DNA of 33,791 nt, taken from assembly GCA_016929605.1 (NCBI GenBank), contig JAFGIM010000075.1, positions 1-33,791 of the forward strand. The letters run 5' to 3'. The DNA comes from Spirochaetales bacterium. Its GTDB lineage: Bacteria; Spirochaetota; Spirochaetia; Treponematales; Treponemataceae. The position numbers and the translations under genes are program-made. This document shows, piece by piece, positions 6,200-14,380 of this stretch. The stretch's first letter is position 1; every line of letters begins with the position of its first letter. The notes under the pieces were generated by a model. The model saw only the letters and a list, made by a program, of their open reading frames with translations. It had not been told where the DNA came from and ran no database searches.

Positions 6200-8167
6200 A
6201 TGCCGTCGCGAACTCTTTGTGCTCTCATTTTTTCTGTTCTATTGTGTCTTCCAGTCGTTACAACGTCTGCCGACGAAATCCCCGAAAATCGTTATGTGGT
6301 AACCGCTACCCGCGAGGAAGCCGATACCCTGGAGACTCCGGCCGTTATCAGGGTTATTACCCAGGATGATATTGCAGCCTCTGGTAAGACAAGCCTGATC
6401 TCACTTTTAGAAGACACCGCGGGCGTTTCCTTTAAGTCTTTTTCTACCGAAGCCCAGTCCCAAATCGCTATGCGCGGCTTTGGCGACAATTCTTTTGGCC
6501 GAGTAGCTATCCTTGTGGACGGAAAAAAAATCAACAACCCCGATATGGCCGGGATTAATTGGCTTTCCATACCGCTTGCGGCCATTGAACGAATCGAAGT
6601 TCTTGATGGTCCTGCTGCGGTTACCTATGGATCAGGTGCTATTGGGGGGGTAATCAACATTATTACCCGCGGAGGGACCCCTGGTCTTACCGCAGAGGCC
6701 TCCCTTTCGTGGGGAAGTTTTGACACCAAAGAAGCCTTGCTCACGGGTGGATGGGGAAGCGAGCGTGCGGGATTTTTGGTCTCGGCCGACCTTTTACACA
6801 GCGGAGGCTACCGCGATGAAACAGCGATAGAGTCAACCAACATCCATCTAGGTTCCTATGTGGCCTTTGGGGACTTTCTTATGGTTAAACCCGCACTTTC
6901 CTGGTCGAACGTTTCTTTTGAGCTCCCCGGCGGGCTAACCAAAGAGCAAGACAAACAAGATCCGACACAGTCTCTTTTCAGCGACGGCAAGGGTGATGAA
7001 TCAGGGTGGACGGTATCGCTTTCTACCAACTATGACCGTGATGGAAAACTGACTGTAGACCTCCCGCTGGAATATCTTTCCCGGCAACGGAGCGCGGATA
7101 TCCCTTCGTCATGGGGGTATAGTTATTATGATTATAATCAAAGCCAGTTTTCAGCCCGCCCTCGCTTTGGTATAGATATTGCTCCGGCAGGTCTTCCCTC
7201 GCGCATAACGGTTGGGCTGGATGGAGAGTATTGCCAATACAGCGCAGAACAATGGGGCGAGGCCGAGCGCACCCTTAGGCTTTCCGAGTACGAGTTTATC
7301 CAATCATCAATTTCCCCCTGGCTTACAGCTCGACTATCGCCTACAGAAGCACTTATCCTTCAGGCTGGCTTCCGCCTCCACTGGAATCAGCTCGAAACCA
7401 ATAGTGCCACCGGAACTGGAAGCGGAGACACGGATTCCACAGACACTGCTTTTGAAGGATCCATTTCTTGGCGGCTTTCCAAGGCTGTATCCCTACATGT
7501 AAAAGGGAATACCCTGTTTCGCATCCCCTTTATTGATGAAGTGCTTACCTATGGTACCTTCCTGGATCATTTGGAAAGCGAACGGGGATGGAACACAGAA
7601 ATCGGTATTAAGTATATGAGCGACGAAAGGCTTTCGCTTCAGGCAGTGTTCTATCATCTTCTGATGGAGGATGAAATTGCATACAACATGCAAACGATGC
7701 GAAACGAAAATCTTGACCGTACCCGCCGCTGGGGTCTTACCGCCGATGGAAAGTGGCAACCACTCCCCTGGTTTTTGCTGAGCGGAAATCTATCTTGGGT
7801 TCACGCCATCTTTGATGCGGGGATACACGAAGGAGAGAACATCCCCCTTGTCCCCTCTCTTACCGCAGGAGGCTCTCTTTCTTTCTTCCTGCCCCAAGGC
7901 GTTACCCTTGGTGCGGACATCACTTGGACAGGAGAAACAGACGATCCCGGTTCCCTGGATATGCCTGATGTGTACGGAACAATCGATTCCTACGCCTTGT
8001 TAGGAGCCCAGGTCCACTGGAAGGTTCCACAGGCTGACGGAAAGCTTTCCGTTACCGCCCGAGTAAACAATATCCTTGATCTTACCGTCTCTCCCCTTGT
8101 CTATTGGGGCACCTACTATCCCGCTGCGGGAAGGTCGTTTACGCTTAATGCGGCATACCGCTATTAA
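6200..8167 (+). CDS. btuB: TonB-dependent outer-membrane cobalamin receptor (BtuB-like)
   Basis: Outer-membrane gated channel that binds a corrinoid and passes it to the periplasm using TonB energy. The 655 residues start with a signal peptide (about 1-24, cleaved near TTSA). A TonB box-like YVVTATR follows near 30-36. A plug domain (about 45-155) carries RGFGDNSFGRVAILVDG and GSGAIGGVINIITRGG. The remainder is a beta-barrel ending in the aromatic SFTLNAAYRY, the usual outer-membrane sorting end. ATG 6200 is chosen because GAGGAGG lies at 6189-6195; the upstream in-frame ATG at 6170 has none and would put residues before the signal peptide. The riboswitch upstream identifies the substrate class as cobalamin. 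The barrel sequence alone would not. Confidence 0.93.
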   Translation: MPSRTLCALIFSVLLCLPVVTTSADEIPENRYVVTATREEADTLETPAVIRVITQDDIAASGKTSLISLLEDTAGVSFKSFSTEAQSQIAMRGFGDNSFGRVAILVDGKKINNPDMAGINWLSIPLAAIERIEVLDGPAAVTYGSGAIGGVINIITRGGTPGLTAEASLSWGSFDTKEALLTGGWGSERAGFLVSADLLHSGGYRDETAIESTNIHLGSYVAFGDFLMVKPALSWSNVSFELPGGLTKEQDKQDPTQSLFSDGKGDESGWTVSLSTNYDRDGKLTVDLPLEYLSRQRSADIPSSWGYSYYDYNQSQFSARPRFGIDIAPAGLPSRITVGLDGEYCQYSAEQWGEAERTLRLSEYEFIQSSISPWLTARLSPTEALILQAGFRLHWNQLETNSATGTGSGDTDSTDTAFEGSISWRLSKAVSLHVKGNTLFRIPFIDEVLTYGTFLDHLESERGWNTEIGIKYMSDERLSLQAVFYHLLMEDEIAYNMQTMRNENLDRTRRWGLTADGKWQPLPWFLLSGNLSWVHAIFDAGIHEGENIPLVPSLTAGGSLSFFLPQGVTLGADITWTGETDDPGSLDMPDVYGTIDSYALLGAQVHWKVPQADGKLSVTARVNNILDLTVSPLVYWGTYYPAAGRSFTLNAAYRY

Positions 8168-8801
8168 TACAGACACGGCCCGCCTCGTGCGGGCCTCTGT
8201 TATAACCGTTATTCTGTATACCGCTACCCTTCTCTTTGTGGCTGCTCTGGAGATTGTGTCCTGGCAAGGTAGGTCCTGCCAGGCAGCCGCTGAGTCAACT
8301 AATCAATGCTATGCATCAATCAAGATATCTCTTAATCCACAACACGAAGACGACACAAAGCTTCCCCGGGCACAGCAAAGCCAGGCTGCGCAAAAAACGG
8401 CAATCCCGACGCAGGCGCAATCGACCAATAGCGACGCTGTAGCTCAAAGCGATGGGTATCCCGCTCATGAGTTGACACCCGCAAGTGGTAGCAAGGATGC
8501 TTTTACTCTCTGGTTGGACCAAGCCATTAAAACCCGTTTGGTGTATCCCTATTCCGCACGGAAGCGCAAAATAGAAGGCGCTGTTATGCTTACCCTGACT
8601 CCTGCCCCCGACGGATCATCCTGCACCGCAAAAATTCTCCGTTCATCCGGTTTTTCGGTTCTGGACTCAGCCGCTCTTGAGCTAATCGCGTCTCTATTCC
8701 CTGCACCGGTTCCACCAAAAGAAATCCGGACACAAACCATCACTATCGAATATCGTTTGGAAGAAAAAAAAACCGGAAACCATAATGGTTCCCGGCCATG
8801 A
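8148..8801 (+). CDS. tonB: TonB family energy-transducing protein
   Basis: Inner-membrane-anchored periplasmic protein that carries energy to TonB-dependent receptors. The 217 residues comprise a short cytoplasmic N-terminus, one membrane helix (about 14-36), a linker rich in Gln, Ala and Ser (about 60-115, less proline than usual) and the TonB C-terminal domain (about 120-205; YPYSARKRKIEGAVMLTLTP, then FSVLDSAALELIASLFPAP). ATG 8148 is 20 bases inside the end of btuB with GGGAAGG upstream, so translation is coupled to the receptor and both fall under the riboswitch. No ExbB or ExbD is nearby; they must be encoded elsewhere. The last codons and stop overlap the terminator and 3' end of the opposing tRNA-Arg gene. 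Confidence 0.85.
   Translation: MRHTAINTDTARLVRASVITVILYTATLLFVAALEIVSWQGRSCQAAAESTNQCYASIKISLNPQHEDDTKLPRAQQSQAAQKTAIPTQAQSTNSDAVAQSDGYPAHELTPASGSKDAFTLWLDQAIKTRLVYPYSARKRKIEGAVMLTLTPAPDGSSCTAKILRSSGFSVLDSAALELIASLFPAPVPPKEIRTQTITIEYRLEEKKTGNHNGSRP
8764..8795 (-). terminator. Terminator of tRNA-Arg, inside the tonB coding sequence
   Basis: On the minus strand CCGGGAACC-ATTAT-GGTTTCCGG forms a nine-pair stem with one G-T pair, followed by T9. It starts a few bases after the tRNA 3' end. The same DNA encodes the last residues of TonB (EEKKTGNHNGSRP) on the other strand. Confidence 0.85.
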
Positions 8802-8872
8802 CCCATAGACGAGTCGAACGTCCGACCTGCTGCTTAGGAGGCAGCCGCTCTATCCAGCTGAGCTAATGGATC
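8799..8872 (-). tRNA. tRNA-Arg (anticodon CCT)
   Basis: Cloverleaf on the minus strand: acceptor GATCCAT/ATGGGTC with one T-G pair, D arm GCTC..GAGC, anticodon stem GCTGC/GCAGC with loop CTCCTAA, T arm GGACG TTCGACT CGTCT, discriminator A; CCA is not encoded. It reads AGG codons. The last three bases overlap the tonB stop codon on the opposite strand. Confidence 0.92.
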
Positions 8873-8885
8873 ATCGTGCCTCTTG

Positions 8886-8915
8886 AGTATACACGAAAAC
8901 TACCGCGCGTTTCAA
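8886..8915 (-). promoter_or_regulatory. Promoter of tRNA-Arg
   Basis: On the minus strand TTGAAA (8915-8910), an 18-base spacer, then TATACT (8891-8886). The -35 box contains the stop codon of the upstream popT gene. Confidence 0.65.
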
Positions 8916-9721
8916 TCACGGGAGAATTTTCCCACCAGGGTTATTACGGCGATTCCGGCGGCAAGGGTTACCAGGCATAGCGGAATCTGATAGCCAACCG
9001 GATATCCGGGAAATACATTTAATACCGAACCCACCACAAAGCCGATTATCACAAAATACGAAACGCCTGCGTGCTTGGTTAATGCATATTCTATCGCCTT
9101 GGTGGTAAGCAAGATACCAGCAAAGGCTCCAAGGGCAAGCGGTACAAGATACGGAAGGTTTACGCCCTTTATCGCAGCAAGTGTGGTTTGATACATCCCA
9201 AGAACCAGGAGCATATGCGATGTGCTAATGCCGGGAAGGACAAGGCCTATGGCGATAATCATTCCGGTTACAAACAACATGACCATGTGCATAACCGGGG
9301 ACAGGGAAAGTGATGCCTCAGGTTTAGGTAAAAAGCCAAGAGACACGACAATGGCGACCCCGAACAGCGCACAGAGGATATACCCTGGATGAAATCGTGA
9401 AACGCGAGACTGACGATAAAGCATGGGAACACTGCCGATAATTGCACCCAGAAAGAAAAACATAACCGGCAGGGGCCACTTCTCCAAAGCCATCAACATG
9501 ACACGAGAGACAAGCACTATGCCGATTCCGGCTCCAGCGCAAAATACGGTAAGGAAGAGAACGCTTTTTTTCATTTCCTTAAACAAGTTACTTACCGCGT
9601 GAATAAGCTTGTCATAAATGCCCAGAATAATCGCGGTTGTTCCGCCGCTTACGCCGGGTATTAACATGGCGGAACCGACGGCAAGACCCTTAAGAGCCGT
9701 GGATACTATTGGTATGTTCAT
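8912..9721 (-). CDS. popT: DUF368 polyprenyl-phosphate translocase (PopT family)
   Basis: Polytopic inner-membrane protein of 269 residues with about eight hydrophobic segments. DUF368 proteins (PopT) recycle undecaprenyl phosphate, the carrier lipid for peptidoglycan and surface glycans, back across the membrane. The duplicated family motif is visible as MLIPGVSGGTTAIILGIYDKLI (in part, about 19-40) and VLPGISTSHMLLVLGMYQ (about 161-178). No ribosome site precedes the ATG at 9721; a possible TATGAC -10 about 11 bases upstream suggests a very short leader. It lies downstream of the gdhA terminator and so is probably its own unit. The family call is firm; the transport role is from other bacteria. 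Confidence 0.88.
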   Translation of the reverse strand: MNIPIVSTALKGLAVGSAMLIPGVSGGTTAIILGIYDKLIHAVSNLFKEMKKSVLFLTVFCAGAGIGIVLVSRVMLMALEKWPLPVMFFFLGAIIGSVPMLYRQSRVSRFHPGYILCALFGVAIVVSLGFLPKPEASLSLSPVMHMVMLFVTGMIIAIGLVLPGISTSHMLLVLGMYQTTLAAIKGVNLPYLVPLALGAFAGILLTTKAIEYALTKHAGVSYFVIIGFVVGSVLNVFPGYPVGYQIPLCLVTLAAGIAVITLVGKFSRD

Positions 9722-9760
9722 GTACGAAGTGTGTCATATTTTTAACGATTCACGCAAGAG

Positions 9761-9796
9761 AAAAAAAAGCCCCCATCCGCAGTCGCGGACAGGGGC
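9761..9796 (-). terminator. Intrinsic terminator of gdhA
   Basis: On the minus strand GCCCCTGTCCGC-GACT-GCGGATGGGGGC folds with a small internal mismatch and is followed by T8. It starts about 20 bases after the gdhA stop. Confidence 0.9.
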
Positions 9797-9816
9797 ATGT
9801 ATGGAAGACTCAGAAC

Positions 9817-11175
<1,359 letters not shown>

Positions 11176-11280
11176 TCATTGAGCAATCCGGCCGCGGTCC
11201 GCGCCCGGTCTGCCACCTTTGGCATCTTTATAAGCTTATTGAGGGAAATACTATCACCAGGCCAGGAGGAGTGTACACAG

Positions 11281-11314
11281 AAAAACTGCCCGAAACTGAT
11301 GAAATTTCGGGCAG
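11281..11314 (-). terminator. Intrinsic terminator of the secreted-protein gene
   Basis: On the minus strand CTGCCCGAAA and TTTCGGGCAG form a ten-pair stem, followed by T5. It lies about 55 bases after the stop at 11368. Between it and the gdhA start (11164-11280) I see the gdhA ribosome site and no convincing -35/-10 pair. Confidence 0.8.
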
Positions 11315-11367
11315 GCTTGTATAAAAATGCAGTTTTTTTGTATATCGAACGTATAAAAAAGAGGCGT

Positions 11368-11880
11368 TTATTCGCTCGCGCTTAAGACCCCGGCGATATC
11401 AGCGCGTCGTTTGGTTACCAGGGCAAAATCATCCTTATGAACACTTGCTTTAAGTTCATCAAGCTGCTTCATCGCTTCGTCCATGTACGACTGCATCTCG
11501 GGGTTATCCTGCATTTGCTCGTTTTGTCCGGCAAAGGCTTCTTCCATTTCTACCACACCAAAGGCTGCGGTTATAACGATAATTTTCTCGAACCCGTTGT
11601 TCCCAAGTCCATTCTTCTTGAGGATGTCTTTAATCTCGTCCGGAGGATTGATAGCGCGCATCGTCGCCATGTTTTCGGACGGGCTGGCGCTCTCGCTCAT
11701 AGCAGGCTCAAAAAAGTCGTTATACTTGTCGCCCAAGGCGCTAAGCTCAGCGTCGATCGTTGGCATATTTTTTACAAAGGCGTCGATATCGCCATTGCTC
11801 AATATCTTTTTTGGCGCCTGCGCAGAAACTGCACACAAAGCAAGGGTCAAACAAACGCATAGCGCGATACACTTCTTCAT
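11368..11880 (-). CDS. Secreted protein of unknown function
   Basis: 170 residues that I do not assign to a family. Residues 1-21 form a clear signal peptide (MKKCIALCVCLTLALCAVSAQ) with a likely cleavage after AQA. The three cysteines in it do not make a good lipobox, though spirochaetal lipoboxes are loose. The mature part is acidic, mainly helical by composition and methionine-rich in its middle and end (EEAFAGQNEQMQDNPEMQSY). There is no cysteine after the signal and no membrane segment. ATG 11880 has AAGGAG seven bases upstream. It lies 17 bases after glgP on the same strand and may share its transcript, ending at its own terminator. A periplasmic location is likely. Confidence 0.8.
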   Translation of the reverse strand: MKKCIALCVCLTLALCAVSAQAPKKILSNGDIDAFVKNMPTIDAELSALGDKYNDFFEPAMSESASPSENMATMRAINPPDEIKDILKKNGLGNNGFEKIIVITAAFGVVEMEEAFAGQNEQMQDNPEMQSYMDEAMKQLDELKASVHKDDFALVTKRRADIAGVLSASE

Positions 11881-11897
11881 AATAGCTCCTTGGTGGT

Positions 11898-14348
11898 TTA
11901 GTCTACCACAACCTTGTTAATTTTCCATATCTCGCGGGCATAGTCTTCTATGGTCCGGTCAGAACTGAATTTACCGGATCGAGCCACATTAAGAAGCGCC
12001 ATCCGTGCCCATTTCTTTCGGTCGCTATATGCATCGGCCATGTTCTGATGCGCCAGGGCATAGGCCTCAAAATCGGCAAGCACATAATACACGTCCGGTC
12101 GCTGACCGTCCACGCCGTATACCAGGGAATCGTAAAGCTCCCGGAACAAGTTGTCAGACATTGAGCTGTATGTTCCATCAATGAGCTGGTTTACTACCAA
12201 GGCCAGCTCCGGATTGGCAGCGAGATACTCTTGGGGATTATAACTGTGCTCACTTTCAATCTTGCGAATTTCATCGGCGGTTAAGCCAAAGATAAAGGCA
12301 TTGTCCGCGCCTGCTTCTTCCACAATCTCGATATTCGCACCATCAAGGGTTCCAATCGTCAGGGCTCCGTTCATCATAAACTTCATGTTACCGGTACCGG
12401 AAGCTTCTTTACCCGCCGTGGAAATTTGTTCAGAGATATCCGATGCGGGAAACAGATGCTCCGCAAGCGACACCCGGTAATTTTCCACAAACACAACCCT
12501 GAGCCGACCCTTAACCCGATGATCGTTATTGATTCGGTCAGCGACTGAGGTAATCAACTTGATAATGCTCTTTGCCCTTCGATATCCTGAAGCCGCCTTG
12601 GCTCCAAAGATAAAGGTTTGCGGTACCATTACCGCAGAGGGATCGGCAATAAGGCGATTATACAAATACATAACATGCAGAATGTTCAAAAGTTGCCGCT
12701 TGTACTCATGCAGACGTTTAACCTGTACATCAAAGATTGAATCAGGGTCGATAAAGATATTTTGGGAATCCTTAAGGTACTTGGCCAAATCAACCTTGTT
12801 GTTTCGTTTAATGTCCATAAACTCATCAAGCGAAGCCTCATCATCTGCAAAGGCCTCAAGCGCCTTAAGCCTGGACAAATCCTTTTCCCAACCCGATCCA
12901 ATGCGAGCGGTAATAAAGGCTGAAAGCCGGGGATTAGAGAGCATAAGCCAACGGCGTTGGGTAACCCCGTTTGTCTTGTTGTTAAATTTTGAAGGGAACA
13001 ACTCGTACCAGTCAGAAAGGGCGCTTTCCTTTAGAATTTGTGTATGCAGGGCCGCAACTCCGTTAACCGAAAAACAGCCGACAATCGCAAGAGATGCCAT
13101 GCGAATCATGCCGTCTCCGAGTATTCCCATACGGTTTTGCCGTTTCCAGTCTCCGGGGAATTTCTCCCGAATCACCGAAAGGGAACGCCGATTTATCTCT
13201 TCCACAATTTGGTACACACGGGGAAGGAGCCCCTGAAAGATATCGATGGGCCACTTTTCCAGGGCCTCGGCAAGAATCGTGTGGTTGGTATACGCAAAGG
13301 TTCGGCTCACAATATCCCAGGCATCGTCCCATCCAAGACCATTCTCGTCCATCAAAAGCCGCATCATCTCGGGAATGGCGACAACCGGATGGGTGTCGTT
13401 AAGCTGAATCACATTGTAGGTGGGGAACCGGGAAAAATCCGACCCATGGTCTCGTTTGAATTTGCGCACCAGATCCTGAAGACTTGCAGAGGTAAAGAAG
13501 TATTGCTGTTTTAGCCGAAGTGCCTTTCCGGACGGACCTGAATCGTTGGGATACAAAACGCGGGAGATGTTCTCGGCGTTGTTTTGCCGCTCTACGGCGC
13601 GGATGTAGTGCATGTCGTTAAACAGCTGAAGATCAAAGCCGTTCTCGGAAGTTGCCTCCCAGAGCCTCAGTCTATTCACGGTGCGAGTGTCAAAGCCGAC
13701 TATCGGGATGTCGTAGGGAGTGGCAAGAATTTCCTCGGCATTGATGAGCTTAAAGACCACGTTCCCCTTGGGTCCTTTTTCGGTGATAGGCGTTCCACCA
13801 AACAATACCTTAACCGCCCGGTCGGATCGTTTAACCTCCCAGGGATCTCGATGCTTAAGCCAATTATCGGGGTGCTCTACCTGATAGCCGTTTTCGATGC
13901 GTTGCTCGAACATGCCATATTGATAGCGGATGCCATAACCATGGCCCGGATATTCAAGGGTTGCAAGAGAATCAAGAAAACAGGCGGCGAGCCGGCCAAG
14001 GCCACCGTTGCCAAGTCCGGCATCGGGTTCTTCTTCCTCAAGCAAGTTGTAATCATATTCAAGTTCATCCAGGGCTTCGCGAACCTTGTTCATAATCCCG
14101 AAGTTAATCAGGTTATTCCCCAGGGCGCGACCCATTAAAAACTCGGCCGACAGGTAGTACACCTGGCGGGACTTATCATCCTCATATTTCTTGCGGGTAG
14201 CCATCCAGTTGGTTTGAATGTGATCCATAACCGTCGTCGAAACCGCATCATATAGATCATGCTGATTCGCTTCTTCCAGGTTTTTTCCGTAATGCCGCTT
14301 AAGCCTGTTTCGTATCGAGGCCTTGAATTTTTCCTTGTCGAAGTCCAT
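11898..14348 (-). CDS. glgP: Glycogen/maltodextrin phosphorylase
   Basis: Pyridoxal-phosphate enzyme that releases glucose 1-phosphate from alpha-1,4-glucan ends. At 816 residues it is full length for GT35. Family blocks are GLGNGGLGRLAACFLDSLAT, PYDIPIVGFDTRTVNRLRLW, the DTHPVVAIPEMMRLLMDE block, RLHEYKRQLLNILHVMYLYN, and the cofactor segment EASGTGNMKFMMNGALTIGT, whose lysine forms the Schiff base. GTLDGANIEI follows. ATG 14348 has AAGGAG 11 bases upstream. glgX ends 32 bases upstream on the same strand, so the phosphorylase and debranching enzyme form a glycogen breakdown operon, fitting a fermentative spirochaete that stores glycogen. Confidence 0.97.
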   Translation of the reverse strand: MDFDKEKFKASIRNRLKRHYGKNLEEANQHDLYDAVSTTVMDHIQTNWMATRKKYEDDKSRQVYYLSAEFLMGRALGNNLINFGIMNKVREALDELEYDYNLLEEEEPDAGLGNGGLGRLAACFLDSLATLEYPGHGYGIRYQYGMFEQRIENGYQVEHPDNWLKHRDPWEVKRSDRAVKVLFGGTPITEKGPKGNVVFKLINAEEILATPYDIPIVGFDTRTVNRLRLWEATSENGFDLQLFNDMHYIRAVERQNNAENISRVLYPNDSGPSGKALRLKQQYFFTSASLQDLVRKFKRDHGSDFSRFPTYNVIQLNDTHPVVAIPEMMRLLMDENGLGWDDAWDIVSRTFAYTNHTILAEALEKWPIDIFQGLLPRVYQIVEEINRRSLSVIREKFPGDWKRQNRMGILGDGMIRMASLAIVGCFSVNGVAALHTQILKESALSDWYELFPSKFNNKTNGVTQRRWLMLSNPRLSAFITARIGSGWEKDLSRLKALEAFADDEASLDEFMDIKRNNKVDLAKYLKDSQNIFIDPDSIFDVQVKRLHEYKRQLLNILHVMYLYNRLIADPSAVMVPQTFIFGAKAASGYRRAKSIIKLITSVADRINNDHRVKGRLRVVFVENYRVSLAEHLFPASDISEQISTAGKEASGTGNMKFMMNGALTIGTLDGANIEIVEEAGADNAFIFGLTADEIRKIESEHSYNPQEYLAANPELALVVNQLIDGTYSSMSDNLFRELYDSLVYGVDGQRPDVYYVLADFEAYALAHQNMADAYSDRKKWARMALLNVARSGKFSSDRTIEDYAREIWKINKVVVD

Positions 14349-14380
14349 GGTGCGTTTTCTCCTTCAGGTAAACCGGTTAA

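Noticed and set aside
5953-6369. 138-codon open frame on the plus strand before btuB
   Set aside because: It runs through the cobalamin riboswitch and into btuB in another frame; the RNA structure explains this sequence.
12529-13236. 235-codon open frame opposite glgP, with further long frames at 13038-13514 and 13584-14138
   Set aside because: Antisense to strongly conserved phosphorylase motifs; products are serine/arginine-rich with no recognisable domain.
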